Source: Psychromonas marina
Lineage (GTDB): Bacteria > Pseudomonadota > Gammaproteobacteria > Enterobacterales > Psychromonadaceae
Length of the DNA stretch: 64,000 bases
Reading direction: 5' to 3'
Assembly: GCF_030161115.1 (NCBI RefSeq)
Contig: NZ_BSPQ01000001.1
Span: forward strand, 186,001 to 250,000
Shown here: in pieces, positions 37,555 to 47,183 of the stretch
Position numbering within the stretch: position 1 is the stretch's first letter
Layout: every line of letters starts with the position of its first letter
Translations under genes and position numbers: made by a program
Notes under the pieces: model-generated
Seen by the model: only the letters and a program-made list of their open reading frames with translations
Databases searched by the model: none
What the model was told of the DNA's origin: nothing

Positions 37555-38175
37555 CTATTGGAACGGGGTTAAATCGCCCGCCCCTTCTCTTAAGATGATC
37601 ACTTCATCATCAGAGAAATCAACAACGGTTGTTGGTGCTTCACCTAAATAACCGCCATTTAATATCAGATCAACTTGGTTCTCTAGTTGATCTCGAATCT
37701 CTTCTGGGTCGAACTCTGCGCTAGTATTTCCAGGTAAAATTAAGCTTGTCGTCATTAACGGCTCACCTAACTCTTCAAGTAATGCTAATGCAATCGCATT
37801 ATCTGGAATACGAATACCGATAGTGCGTTTTGTTGGGTTCATTAAACGCTTTGGTAACTCTTTGGTCGATTTAAAGATAAACGTATAAGCACCTGGTGTA
37901 TTACTTTTCAAAGCGCGATAGGCTTGATTATCAACACGAGCAAAGTTAGCAATCTCAGATAAATCGCGACACACTAACGTAAAGTTGTGCTTTTTATCTA
38001 AAGATCGAATTTGGCAAATACGTTCAAGCGCACGTTTATTATCCATTAAACAGCCTAGTGCATAACCAGAATCTGTTGGGTAAATAATGACACCACCATC
38101 TTTAATGATCTCCACCGCTTGTTTCATCAAGCGAACTTGTGGAGTTTCTGGGTGTACATAAAAAAATTGACTCAT
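37555..38175 (-). CDS. yciO: YciO, YrdC/Sua5-like protein
   Basis: 206 residues, the YrdC fold without the Sua5 C-terminal extension. IIYPTDSGYALGC at about residue 31 is the nucleotide-site motif, followed by KKHNFTLVCRDLSEIANFA and PLMTTSLILPG. YciO paralogues are related to threonylcarbamoyl-AMP synthase TsaC but have weak or no such activity in E. coli, so the role is open. It is 1 bp from rnm and probably in the rnm-yciO transcript. Confidence 0.9.
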   Translation of the reverse strand: MSQFFYVHPETPQVRLMKQAVEIIKDGGVIIYPTDSGYALGCLMDNKRALERICQIRSLDKKHNFTLVCRDLSEIANFARVDNQAYRALKSNTPGAYTFIFKSTKELPKRLMNPTKRTIGIRIPDNAIALALLEELGEPLMTTSLILPGNTSAEFDPEEIRDQLENQVDLILNGGYLGEAPTTVVDFSDDEVIILREGAGDLTPFQ

Positions 38176-38176
38176 A

Positions 38177-39058
38177 CTATTCTTTCTCTTCTGATTTTTT
38201 TAGTTGCTCAATGGCTAACTGTTCAATAATAGCCCAATCGTGCCACAGAGGTTTAGCTATCTCTGGCAGATGTAGTGCTTTTCCTAAATCACGCCAGCGT
38301 CCCACAAAGTGAAAGTCACTGCCCTGCGAAGCAAGTAGATCATACTCTTTACTCCACATCGCTAACTGTAGGCGTACCTGTGGAGACTGCTGTCCCATTG
38401 CGACTTCCATTGCATCGCCACCTGCTTCTTTAAACTCGGTGAACAAACGACGCATCCATTTATTGGACAGTTTATAATGATTTGGATGTGCTAAAACAGC
38501 TTGTCCGCCCGCTTCATGTATCGCTTCAATGGCTTGCTCTAAATCTACCCAATTATGGGGTACATAGCCGGTATTGCCACGGCTTAAATACTTATCAAAT
38601 ACTTTTTGGAAAGTGGGCGCAACACCAGTCTCAACTAAATAACGAGCAAAATGTGCACGTGTAATGGCACCTTTGCCTGCTAATGCTTTTGCGCCTTCAT
38701 AAACACCTTCAATGTTTGCTTTTGCTAGACGGTTACCCATCTCAATCGCGCGCGTCTCACGTTTCTCTTTTTGTAACTCAATTAATGCTAATAGATGTGC
38801 ATTATTAGGATCAATATTAACGCCTACCACATGAATCTCATGATTAAGCCAATTAGTGGTCACTTCAATGCCATTAATTAGGGTGAGCTTAAAATCTTTT
38901 TCTTTAATAAGATCATGTGCTTCCTGCAACCCATCAACACTATCGTGATCGGTAATGGCTAATACATTTACCTGACGATTTTCTGCACGATTAACTAACT
39001 CACTGGGTGTTAATTGACCATCTGAAGCCGTTGTATGTGAGTGGAGATCAATTAACAT
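38177..39058 (-). CDS. rnm: PHP-domain 5'-3' exoribonuclease RNase AM (YciV/TrpH)
   Basis: 293 residues. PHP metal-binding motifs: IDLHSHTTASDGQLTPSELV at the N-terminus, AITDHDSVDGL at about residue 34, NGIEVTTNWLNHEIHVVGV at about 63, VLAHPNHYKLS at about 192 and GSDFHFVGRW at about 248. In E. coli this protein matures 5' ends of 5S/23S rRNA precursors and acts on short oligonucleotides. Divergent from the trp operon, as in enterics and vibrios. Confidence 0.92.
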   Translation of the reverse strand: MLIDLHSHTTASDGQLTPSELVNRAENRQVNVLAITDHDSVDGLQEAHDLIKEKDFKLTLINGIEVTTNWLNHEIHVVGVNIDPNNAHLLALIELQKEKRETRAIEMGNRLAKANIEGVYEGAKALAGKGAITRAHFARYLVETGVAPTFQKVFDKYLSRGNTGYVPHNWVDLEQAIEAIHEAGGQAVLAHPNHYKLSNKWMRRLFTEFKEAGGDAMEVAMGQQSPQVRLQLAMWSKEYDLLASQGSDFHFVGRWRDLGKALHLPEIAKPLWHDWAIIEQLAIEQLKKSEEKE

Positions 39059-39157
39059 AATTTAATTACCTGAAATGTCATCTAGCTTAAAAATCACCTT
39101 GACATTGATGTGTTTATCGCAAAAAATGGGAGTCATAATTTATGGGATGCATGATAT

Positions 39158-39211
39158 ATGATTTTTAATACAATTACTCTTACTGATTCTTGGTGGCACT
39201 CATTCTCTTAA
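39158..39211 (+). CDS. trpL: trp operon leader peptide
   Basis: A 17-residue frame, MIFNTITLTDSWWHSFS, with tandem Trp codons at positions 12-13 (39191-39196). The stop codon overlaps the beginning of attenuator region 2. A GGGATGC sequence 12 nt upstream of the ATG can serve as ribosome-binding site. Stalling at the Trp pair when charged tRNA-Trp is scarce should favour the antiterminator. Confidence 0.9.
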   Translation: MIFNTITLTDSWWHSFS

Positions 39212-39294
39212 GCGAGCAATGAGGTTTTTGTATAGTTCTTGAAAAAAGATTCCCAAAACCAAATTTTAAAGCTCGCAAATTGCGGGCTTTTTTT
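39199..39294 (+). promoter_or_regulatory. trp attenuator
   Basis: Region 2 GCGAGC (39212-39217) can pair with GCTCGC (39271-39276) as antiterminator, helped by GGTTTTTG (39223-39230) against CCCAAAACC (39252-39260). The competing terminator is AAAGCTCGC (39268-39276) with GCGGGCTTT (39282-39290), followed by seven T residues. Region 1 CTCATT can pair with AATGAG of region 2. Confidence 0.88.
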
Positions 39295-39434
39295 GTATTT
39301 GGGATTTGAAAAAAATAGATTGGAATAAAAATGACAAAAATTAAAATCATCTTTAAACAGTGTTGGCGATGGCAAAGATAGCCACAAAAAATATTAAAAA
39401 ATTTGCCAAGCTTACAAAGAAAAGGATTATAAAG

Positions 39435-41036
39435 ATGAATACACAACACCCCATTGGTGTTTTAAAAACACTACAAACAGATTGCCAATATATTCAAGAC
39501 TCATTAGGTCTCTTTAAAAAGATGAGTGCCAACAGTGCAAACCATATGTTGTTTGACTCTGCGGAAATAGATTCTAAGGCACACCTTAAAAGTTTAATAC
39601 TGGTGGATGCCTGCTTAAAAATCACCTGTAACGGATTGACCGTCACCCTAGACGCGTTAACTGATAATGGTAAAGATTTACTTACCTTCATTACTCCTAA
39701 GTTTTCAATCGAATTTATCAAGCAACAATCACCGAGTAAATTAGTCCTTCAATTTCCAGAGTCAGACCATAGTGGTGATGAAGAGAGTCGTTTAAAATCA
39801 GCATCCCCTGTCGATGCATTACGTTTCTTCGTAGATCGTATTAAAAAAGATAGCGACCATCCGCAGGCACTCTTTTTAGGTGGTATCTTTGCCTACGACT
39901 TTATCGCAAGTTTTGAGCAGATTGGTGATGTGCCTGACAGTGAAAACTGTTGTCCTGATTTCCTTTTTTATGTAGCAGAAACATTGATGATCCATGATCA
40001 TCAAACGCAGAAAAGTGAAATTGTAGGTTCAGTTTTTGGTGGTTTATACAGTGATGAGAACCATGTGCGTATCTCAACGCGTCTTGCTGAAATTCAAAAC
40101 CTTTGTCGTAACTTCACGCCGCTTGCAAACAAACTTATTCCTTTACAGGGAAAAATTGATGTTGATGTTAGCGACAGTGAATATTGCGCAATCGTAAACC
40201 AATTGAAAGAGAACATTGTTAAAGGTGACATTTTCCAAGTGGTACCGTCACGTAGTTTCTCTCTGCATTGCCCTAACCCATTAGCGGCTTATTCAAAACT
40301 AAAAGAAACCAATCCTAGCCCGTATATGTTTTACCTTAAGGACAGTGACTTTATTCTGTTTGGCGCATCACCAGAAAGTGCGTTGAAATATACCCAACAA
40401 ACTAATGAAGTTGAGATTTACCCAATTGCAGGAACACGTTCTCGTGGTTTTAATAAAGATGGCAGTATTAATAAAGATTTAGATAGCCGCCTTGAGCTAG
40501 AGCTTCGCTTAGACAAGAAAGAGACTTCTGAGCATTTGATGCTAGTTGATTTAGCTCGTAACGATGTTGCACGTATCAGTGAACCCGGTTCTCGTCATGT
40601 CGCAGACCTGTTACAGGTAGATCGTTACAGCCACGTAATGCACCTCGTATCACGTGTCGTTGGCCAACTTCGTGAAGACTTAGACGCACTGCATGCTTAC
40701 CAAGCGTGTATGAACATGGGCACCTTAGTCGGCGCACCAAAAATCCGTGCATCACAATTAGTACGTGACGTTGAGAAAAAACGCCGTGGTAGTTACGGCG
40801 GTGCTGTTGGTTATATCAATGGTGAAGGCGATATGGATACTTGTATTGTTATTCGTAGTGCCTTTGTTAAAGATGATGTTGCCCATGCCCAAGCTGGCGC
40901 AGGTGTTGTATTTGACTCAGTTCCACAACTTGAAGCCAATGAAACACGTCAAAAAGCGGCCGCAGTGTTAAACGCTATCGCACTGGCGCACGGTACAACA
41001 TTAGCCGATGTCCAACAAACGGTTCAAGGAGAATAA
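39435..41036 (+). CDS. trpE: Anthranilate synthase component I
   Basis: 533 residues from the ATG at 39435 (AAAGGA upstream); the frame is open back to 39360 but that part lies within the leader downstream of the attenuator. It makes anthranilate from chorismate with TrpG. Chorismate-binding motifs: PSRSFSLHC, PSPYMFYLKD, FGASPESALKY, IAGTRSRGF, LARNDVARISEPGS and GAGVVFDSVP. The tryptophan-binding LLES motif of enteric enzymes reads LFDS here (residues 39-42). First gene of trpEGDCFBA. Confidence 0.96.
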   Translation: MNTQHPIGVLKTLQTDCQYIQDSLGLFKKMSANSANHMLFDSAEIDSKAHLKSLILVDACLKITCNGLTVTLDALTDNGKDLLTFITPKFSIEFIKQQSPSKLVLQFPESDHSGDEESRLKSASPVDALRFFVDRIKKDSDHPQALFLGGIFAYDFIASFEQIGDVPDSENCCPDFLFYVAETLMIHDHQTQKSEIVGSVFGGLYSDENHVRISTRLAEIQNLCRNFTPLANKLIPLQGKIDVDVSDSEYCAIVNQLKENIVKGDIFQVVPSRSFSLHCPNPLAAYSKLKETNPSPYMFYLKDSDFILFGASPESALKYTQQTNEVEIYPIAGTRSRGFNKDGSINKDLDSRLELELRLDKKETSEHLMLVDLARNDVARISEPGSRHVADLLQVDRYSHVMHLVSRVVGQLREDLDALHAYQACMNMGTLVGAPKIRASQLVRDVEKKRRGSYGGAVGYINGEGDMDTCIVIRSAFVKDDVAHAQAGAGVVFDSVPQLEANETRQKAAAVLNAIALAHGTTLADVQQTVQGE

Positions 41037-41037
41037 T

Positions 41038-41670
41038 ATGAGCACGATTAATAACACCAAAAAAACAACCCTATTTTTCTTGGATAACTTTGATTCATTT
41101 ACCTATAACCTTGTAGATCAATTTAAATCGTTAGGTTACCCAGTAAAAATTTACCGTAATAGCCAAAGTGCCGCACAGGTTAAACAGCATATTGATGACT
41201 GTGAAAACAGTTCACCTGAAAGTAAGGCGGTATTAATATTATCGCCAGGCCCTGGAACGCCTAGCGCAGCGGGTTGCTTGATCGAGCTAATTAGTCTTTG
41301 TCGCGGTGAAATACCGATGATTGGTATCTGTTTAGGGCATCAAGCCTTAATCGAGCAATATGGCGGTACCGTTGGCGGCGCTGAAGAGATCATGCATGGT
41401 AAATCATCATTAATCAGCCATTGTGGCGACCGTATGTTTAGTGGTTTAAACCAACCGCTTTCTGTTGCTCGTTACCACTCATTAGTCGGCACAACAGTAC
41501 CTGACTCATTAGAAGTGGTAGCTGACTTTAATGGCATGTGCATGGCTGTTTATAATGAACAAGATAGAGTGGTTGGTTTCCAATTTCACCCTGAATCTAT
41601 TCTTACCTGTGAAGGTGCAAATCTTCTTGAAAACAGTTTAAATTTTGTCACTAATTTGGAAGCAAAGTAG
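41038..41670 (+). CDS. trpG: Anthranilate synthase component II (glutamine amidotransferase)
   Basis: 210 residues from the ATG at 41038, which has AAGGAG seven bases upstream; a frame start at 41008 overlaps trpE and is not used. Class I amidotransferase: FLDNFDSFTYNLVDQ, LSPGPGTPSAAGC, GICLGHQALIEQYGG with the catalytic Cys, and FQFHPESILT with His-Glu. Stand-alone, not fused to trpD as it is in E. coli. It begins 1 bp after the trpE stop and abuts trpD. Confidence 0.96.
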   Translation: MSTINNTKKTTLFFLDNFDSFTYNLVDQFKSLGYPVKIYRNSQSAAQVKQHIDDCENSSPESKAVLILSPGPGTPSAAGCLIELISLCRGEIPMIGICLGHQALIEQYGGTVGGAEEIMHGKSSLISHCGDRMFSGLNQPLSVARYHSLVGTTVPDSLEVVADFNGMCMAVYNEQDRVVGFQFHPESILTCEGANLLENSLNFVTNLEAK

Positions 41671-42675
41671 ATGGATATTTTAGAACAGTTATACCAAGGA
41701 AACGCATTAAGCGTTGAACAGAGCCAAGCGTTTTTTGAACAAGTCGTAAAAGGTGAAGTCGACCCAATTGTTTTATCTTCAGCATTAACCGCATTAAAGA
41801 TGAAAGGCGAAACGATCGATGAAATAACCGGTGCGGCTAATGCCCTACTTGCACAAGCAAAAGCATTTCCTCGTCCTGATTACCCTTTTACCGATATTGT
41901 GGGCACCGGCGGTGATGGACTGGGTACCATTAACATCTCAACAGCAAGCGCAATAGTAGCGGCGAGCTGTGGTTTAAAAGTGTGTAAACATGGTAGTCGT
42001 AGTGTTTCCAGTAAATCAGGTTCATCGGACTTATTAGCCGCATTTGGTCTGAATTTAGATATGTCTCCTGAAACAGCACGCAAGTGTTTAGACGAGCTTA
42101 ACCTGTGCTTTATTTTCGCGCCTGCATATCATGCAGGTATGCGCTTTGCAGCACCCGTTCGCGCGGCACTAAAAACACGTTCAATTTTTAATGTATTAGG
42201 TCCACTGGTTAATCCGGCACGTCCTGACTTTGAATTGATGGGCGTGTATGCCCCAGAATTACTTAAACCCATCGCACAAGTACATCAGCAATTAGGCATG
42301 AAACGTGTAATGGTGGTATTTGGCAGTGGACTTGATGAAGTTGCATTGCATGGTGAAACACAGGTTGCAGAGCTGGTTGATGGTGAAATCAAAGAGTACA
42401 CCTTAACACCGAGCGACTTTGGCGTAGCAAGCTACCCTGTTGAGTCACTGTTTGGCGGCACACCAGAACAGAACAAAGAAATAATCGAACAGATCTTACA
42501 AGGCAAAGGCAGCGACGCACAACAAGCAGCGGTTGCAGTAAATACCTCAGCATTGTTAGTGTTAAATGGTTTTGCAGATGACTTTAAAAGCGGCGCAAGC
42601 ATGGCATTAGATGCGATGAACAGCGGTAAACCATTACAATTAGTGAAAAAATTAGCGGAGATGAGCCAGTGCTAA
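41671..42675 (+). CDS. trpD: Anthranilate phosphoribosyltransferase
   Basis: 334 residues. It transfers phosphoribosyl from PRPP to anthranilate. PRPP/Mg motifs: DIVGTGGDGLGTINIST at about residue 75, KHGSRSVSSKSGSSDLLAAFG at about 103 (GNR replaced by GSR), and VFGSGLDEVALHGET at about 215. Abuts trpG and overlaps trpCF by 7 bp. Confidence 0.96.
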   Translation: MDILEQLYQGNALSVEQSQAFFEQVVKGEVDPIVLSSALTALKMKGETIDEITGAANALLAQAKAFPRPDYPFTDIVGTGGDGLGTINISTASAIVAASCGLKVCKHGSRSVSSKSGSSDLLAAFGLNLDMSPETARKCLDELNLCFIFAPAYHAGMRFAAPVRAALKTRSIFNVLGPLVNPARPDFELMGVYAPELLKPIAQVHQQLGMKRVMVVFGSGLDEVALHGETQVAELVDGEIKEYTLTPSDFGVASYPVESLFGGTPEQNKEIIEQILQGKGSDAQQAAVAVNTSALLVLNGFADDFKSGASMALDAMNSGKPLQLVKKLAEMSQC

Positions 42676-44078
42676 ACGATACAAGTTTACAAGATACCAT
42701 TCTAGGAAAAATTGTTGATGATAAAATTGAGTGGGTTAAAAATCGTAAACAACAACAACCTCTGATCAGTTTTAAAGATCAGCTCGTTGATAGCGACCGC
42801 CACTTTTATCAAGCACTAGACCAAGAGAATAGTGTCTTTATTTTAGAGTGTAAGAAAGCATCCCCTTCAAAGGGCTTGATTCGTCCAGAGTTTGATTTAG
42901 ACCTGATTGCGAATGCCTATAAACACCATGCCAGTGCAATCTCAGTCTTATCCGATGAAAAATATTTTCAAGGTAGTTTTGATTACATCACCAAAGTACG
43001 CGATATCGTTACACAACCGGTTATCTGTAAAGACTTCATCGTAGATACTTACCAAATCTATCTTGCACGCCTGCATAAAGCCGATGCTATTTTACTGATG
43101 TTATCAGTGCTGGATGACGATGCTTACCAAGCCTTACGCGATACAGCACATAGCTTAAACATGGGCGTACTGACAGAGATTAGTAACGAAGAGGAACGCA
43201 TACGCGCGATTGCCCTAGATGCAAAAGTGATTGGTATTAATAACCGTAACTTACGTGATATGAGCATCGACCTTAATCGCACTAAACTGTTAGCAAAAAA
43301 TATCCCAGCTGACCGCATTGTGATCAGTGAATCAGGTATTTACGACCACAGCCAAGTGGTTGAATTAAGCCAACATGCCAATGGTTTCTTAGTAGGAGGA
43401 TCAATCATGAGTCAAGATGATGTCGACGCAGCTTGTCGTAAACTGATCCTAGGCGAAAATAAAGTGTGTGGTTTAACCCATTCTCACCAAGCAGCTAACG
43501 TTTATAAAGCGGGCGCTATATACGGTGGTCTTATTTTTGTTGATGAGTCGCCACGTTTTGTTGAAATGGAACTTGCTCGTTCAATCATGAAAGGTGCACC
43601 ACTTCAATATGTCGGTGTTTTCCAAAATGAAGACCCTGAATTAATCGCTTATACGGTTAAACAGCTTGGACTTGCCGTTGTTCAACTGCACGGTGATGAA
43701 ACGCCAAAAGAGATAAAAACATTGCGTGGGATGTTACCAAAAACATGCCAGATTTGGAAAGCACATGGTGTCAGTGATTCACTGCCTGAATTTGAAAAAT
43801 ATAATGTAGACAAGCATATTCTTGATACACGTATTGGCAAGCAAACTGGCGGAACAGGCAAAGTATTTGATTGGTCATTGCTTGCTAATAGCAGTATCGA
43901 AAAAAATAAGATCATACTCGCTGGCGGATTAACGCCAGAAAATGCACGAGAAGCAGCACTTATCGGTGTGTCAGGTTTAGATTTTAATTCTGGTCTTGAA
44001 AGTGCGCCGGGTAAAAAAGATCCAGAATTGATCATTAACGCATTTTCAGAAATCAAAAAGTACATGCTACGCGACTAA
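42669..44078 (+). CDS. trpCF: Bifunctional IGP synthase / PRA isomerase
   Basis: 469 residues, the fused form found in gammaproteobacteria. The N-terminal IGP synthase (1 to about 255) has FILECKKASPSKGLIRPEF, SVLSDEKYFQGS, NNRNLRDMSID and ISESGIYDHSQV. The C-terminal PRA isomerase (about 258-469) has CGLTHSHQAANVYKAGAIYGGLIF, VQLHGDETP, LAGGLTPENA and GLDFNSGLE, with the catalytic Cys and Asp (ILDTRIG). Two successive pathway steps in one polypeptide. A 134-bp gap to trpB follows. Confidence 0.96.
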   Translation: MLNDTSLQDTILGKIVDDKIEWVKNRKQQQPLISFKDQLVDSDRHFYQALDQENSVFILECKKASPSKGLIRPEFDLDLIANAYKHHASAISVLSDEKYFQGSFDYITKVRDIVTQPVICKDFIVDTYQIYLARLHKADAILLMLSVLDDDAYQALRDTAHSLNMGVLTEISNEEERIRAIALDAKVIGINNRNLRDMSIDLNRTKLLAKNIPADRIVISESGIYDHSQVVELSQHANGFLVGGSIMSQDDVDAACRKLILGENKVCGLTHSHQAANVYKAGAIYGGLIFVDESPRFVEMELARSIMKGAPLQYVGVFQNEDPELIAYTVKQLGLAVVQLHGDETPKEIKTLRGMLPKTCQIWKAHGVSDSLPEFEKYNVDKHILDTRIGKQTGGTGKVFDWSLLANSSIEKNKIILAGGLTPENAREAALIGVSGLDFNSGLESAPGKKDPELIINAFSEIKKYMLRD

Positions 44079-44167
44079 ATTTATATAAAACGTTTTATAA
44101 GTGGTCTATCCCTAAGAACCATTCGTAAGACATTAATATAATTAAAATACTCAAGCGTCAGCAGAAA

Positions 44168-44185
44168 GGGAGTAGCAATACTCCC
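44168..44185 (+). other. GNRA-capped hairpin between trpCF and trpB
   Basis: GGGAGTA and TACTCCC form a perfect 7-bp stem closed by a GCAA tetraloop. There is no T tract, so it is not an intrinsic terminator; it lies 28 bp before the trpB start and may stabilise processed mRNA. Confidence 0.55.
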
Positions 44186-44212
44186 CTATGAAAATTTAAG
44201 AGGTTACAAACA

Positions 44213-45400
44213 ATGGAAAAGTTAAATCCCTATTTTGGTCAATTTGGTGGTATGTATGTACCACAAATTTTAGTGCCAGCATTGAAGCAATTAGAAGCAG
44301 AATTTGTAAAAGCGCAAACCTGCCCAGATTTTATCGCAGAGTTCTCTGAATTATTGACTGAATACGCAGGTCGCCCAACGCCACTAACATTGTGCCGTAA
44401 CTTAACTAAAGGTAAAAAGACCAAACTTTACCTTAAACGTGAAGATTTACTGCACGGTGGCGCGCACAAAACCAATCAAGTATTAGGCCAAGCCCTACTT
44501 GCAAAACGCATGGGCAAAAAGAAAATAATTGCTGAAACAGGTGCTGGTCAGCACGGTGTTGCAACGGCAATTGCTTGTGCATTATTAGGCCTAGAGTGCA
44601 AAGTTTACATGGGCGCTGTTGATATGGAACGCCAAAAGCCAAACGTATTCCGTATGCGCTTAATGGGCGCCGAAGTGATTGGCGTGCATTCTGGCGCATC
44701 AACATTAAAAGATGCGTGTAATGAAGCATTACGCGATTGGGCTGGTAGCTACGAAGAGACACATTACCTGTTAGGCACAGCAGCAGGTCCTCACCCGTTT
44801 CCGATTATCGTGCGTGAATTCCAAAAAATGATTGGCGAAGAAGCGAAACAGCAGTGCCTTAAAAAAGAGGGTGTATTACCCAATAAGGTAATCGCTTGTG
44901 TAGGTGGCGGTTCAAACGCAATTGGTATGTTTAACGACTTTATCGAAGATGAGTCGGTTGAACTGATTGGTGTCGAGCCTGGTGGTCATGGTGTAGAAAC
45001 AGGTAAGCATGGCTGCCCTATCTCATATGGTTCAAAAGGTATCTTCTTTGGTATGCATTCACTGATGATGCAAGATAAACATGGACAAGTGCAGGAATCA
45101 TATTCGATCTCTGCGGGACTTGATTTTCCATCTGTTGGTCCACAGCATGCACATTTAGCTGAGACTGGTCGTGCACAATATGTGAATGCCACCGATGATG
45201 AAGCACTACTTGCCTTTAAGGCATTAGCACAGCAAGAAGGTATTATTCCTGCTCTTGAGTCTGCACATGCCCTTGCTCATGCGCTTAAAATTATCGAAAC
45301 AGATGATAAAGATCAGATAATTATTGTTAACTTATCAGGCCGTGGCGATAAAGATATCTTCACCGTGGCAGAGATTTTTGAAGAAAGAGGAATGATGTAA
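44213..45400 (+). CDS. trpB: Tryptophan synthase beta chain
   Basis: 395 residues. PLP lysine in [15 protein letters not shown] at about residue 87; [16 protein letters not shown]; phosphate-binding [12 protein letters not shown] at about 230; [25 protein letters not shown] at the end. It condenses indole with serine. The stop codon overlaps the trpA start (TAATG), ensuring stoichiometric alpha2beta2 assembly. Confidence 0.97.
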   Translation: MEKLNPYFGQFGGMYVPQILVPALKQLEAEFVKAQTCPDFIAEFSELLTEYAGRPTPLTLCRNLTKGKKTKLYLKREDLLHGGAHKTNQVLGQALLAKRMGKKKIIAETGAGQHGVATAIACALLGLECKVYMGAVDMERQKPNVFRMRLMGAEVIGVHSGASTLKDACNEALRDWAGSYEETHYLLGTAAGPHPFPIIVREFQKMIGEEAKQQCLKKEGVLPNKVIACVGGGSNAIGMFNDFIEDESVELIGVEPGGHGVETGKHGCPISYGSKGIFFGMHSLMMQDKHGQVQESYSISAGLDFPSVGPQHAHLAETGRAQYVNATDDEALLAFKALAQQEGIIPALESAHALAHALKIIETDDKDQIIIVNLSGRGDKDIFTVAEIFEERGMM

Positions 45401-46212
45401 TGACTACTAAACGTTATCAAACCCTATTTAATCGTCTTAACACTGAAAATCAGGGTGCATTTGTTCCTTTTGTAACGATTGGCGATCCAAACCGTGATTT
45501 ATCTATCAAGATCATCGACACCTTGGTGACTGCAGGTGCGGACGCACTGGAATTAGGTGTCCCATTTTCAGATCCGGTTGCCGATGGTGTGGTTATCCAA
45601 GATGCATCGACACGTGCACTTGATGCAGGTGCGACGCCAGATGGTTGTTTAGATATAATAAAAGAGGTACGTAAACTGCACCCAACGGTGCCAATTGGCC
45701 TGCTTTTATACGTAAACCTAGTTTACCGAAATGGTATCGAAAATTTTTATGAACGTTGCGCAGAAGCGGGTGTAGATTCTATTTTGATAGCCGATGTGCC
45801 ATTAGAAGAGAGCGCGCCATACCGTGCAGCTGCCGATAAATTTGGTCTACAACAAATCTTTATCGCACCGCCTAATGGTGATGTTGAAACACTGCAAAAA
45901 GTGGCAGAATATAGCCAAGGTTATACCTACCTGTTAAGTCGCGCAGGTGTGACTGGTGCAGATGCAAAAGCGGGGATGCCCATTGAGCATATGTTAGAAA
46001 CGTTAACCAAACATAACGCACCACCATCGCTACTTGGTTTTGGTATTTCTAAACCAGCACAAGTAAAAGAGGCGATAAAATCTGGTGCTGCAGGTGCAAT
46101 ATCAGGCTCTGCTGTGGTTAAAGTGATTGAAGCAAACCTAGATGATCCTGATAAGTTATTACAACAGATGGATAAGTTCATCGCTAAAATGAAAGCCGCG
46201 ACCTATCTTTAA
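45400..46212 (+). CDS. trpA: Tryptophan synthase alpha chain
   Basis: 270 residues, TIM barrel. Catalytic Glu and Asp in [18 protein letters not shown] at about residues 49-60, [12 protein letters not shown] at about 178, and [10 protein letters not shown] at about 212. It splits indole-3-glycerol phosphate and passes indole to TrpB. Last gene of the trp operon. Confidence 0.97.
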   Translation: MTTKRYQTLFNRLNTENQGAFVPFVTIGDPNRDLSIKIIDTLVTAGADALELGVPFSDPVADGVVIQDASTRALDAGATPDGCLDIIKEVRKLHPTVPIGLLLYVNLVYRNGIENFYERCAEAGVDSILIADVPLEESAPYRAAADKFGLQQIFIAPPNGDVETLQKVAEYSQGYTYLLSRAGVTGADAKAGMPIEHMLETLTKHNAPPSLLGFGISKPAQVKEAIKSGAAGAISGSAVVKVIEANLDDPDKLLQQMDKFIAKMKAATYL

Positions 46213-46240
46213 AGATCAATTTATAGGTTAGCTTAATAAC

Positions 46241-46288
46241 ATGTGTTTCTTGATCATCGGTTGCTTAGGCAGCGTTCAAGAAACACAT
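46241..46288 (+). terminator. Long hairpin after trpA
   Basis: ATGTGTTTCTTG (46241-46252) pairs with CAAGAAACACAT (46277-46288), with a further GTTGC/GCAGC inside the loop. No clear T tract follows, so it could be a terminator or an mRNA 3' stabiliser. The remaining 46289-46506 is AT-rich with no gene. Confidence 0.55.
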
Positions 46289-46506
46289 TTAGCAGCGTCA
46301 TAAAAACTAACTTAACTAATTTACTAACATAACTCCTCTTCCCTATTCTACCCAGCTCAATTCCAATAAATTATTTACGTATCAGCAACAATTTATATCG
46401 CTGATAAATGTAATGAATGCTATCTTTTAATCTGTTTTTATTCGAAGAAACCACCTATTCAATTAATAAATTAAGGCTACTTACCTAGCTTTTAATGGAG
46501 TGTTTT

Positions 46507-47034
46507 ATGATGCGTTTACTCTTTATTACCCTATTTGCTTTATCTGTCAGTGCTTGTGCCATAAAACCAGCAACAGATTACCGTAGCAGCCAAAATTTTT
46601 CTCAATACACCACGTTTGCTTTTGCAGCATTACCCGAAGGTGTCGTTGATAGTCTCGATAATTCACGCATAAGAGAAGCCGTTGCAGCGCAACTTGAAAA
46701 AAAAGGAATGAGTCAAATTGACCTTAAAGACGCCGATTTACAAGTTTTGTTTCGCATAGAAGATGAAAGTGAAATAGAAGCATTTGGTACTTCAGCCCAT
46801 TTTGGATTTTCTCGCGGCAAAGGCGGCGTCGCGATGAGTACACCAGTACAATATTATGAAAATAAATACGGTAAATTAGTGTTAGAGCTAGCCGATGCGA
46901 AAACACAATCCATCATCTGGAAGTCAACGTCCCAAAGAAGATTACGAGAAACAACAAAGGTAGAAAAACGCACCCAATTTATTAATGATGAAATTGTAAT
47001 GATGCTTGCGGAATATCCACCTGAAAGCAAGTAA
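46507..47034 (+). CDS. DUF4136 lipoprotein
   Basis: 175 residues from the ATG at 46507, which has GGAG six bases upstream (the frame extends to 46495). Lipobox VSAC after LLFITLFALS. Then the DUF4136 pattern: DYRSSQNFSQYTTFAFAALPEG, IREAVAAQLEKKGM, DLQVLFRIEDE, and the closing LVLELADAKTQSIIWKSTSQRRL. Probably anchored in the outer membrane; function unknown. It has its own upstream AT-rich region. Confidence 0.78.
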   Translation: MMRLLFITLFALSVSACAIKPATDYRSSQNFSQYTTFAFAALPEGVVDSLDNSRIREAVAAQLEKKGMSQIDLKDADLQVLFRIEDESEIEAFGTSAHFGFSRGKGGVAMSTPVQYYENKYGKLVLELADAKTQSIIWKSTSQRRLRETTKVEKRTQFINDEIVMMLAEYPPESK

Positions 47035-47183
47035 ATGAGGTGGCTTTAAGGTGGGCGGCATTGCTCACATTTAATCATTTATTTGTACAACAAGAGCATG
47101 TTACAAGCAGTTCATTGACAGATAATATGCTAATGTAAATGCTTGTTCACGCCATATAGCATAATGCTACAAAAGAGAAATAC

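Noticed and set aside
39059-39157. TrpR operator upstream of trpL
   Set aside because: No CTAGTTAACTAG-like palindrome was seen; only a TTGACA at 39099 without a well-spaced -10.
39180-39449. 89-codon minus-strand ORF across the trp leader
   Set aside because: It covers the leader peptide, attenuator and trpE start, which are well supported on the other strand; no ribosome-binding site.
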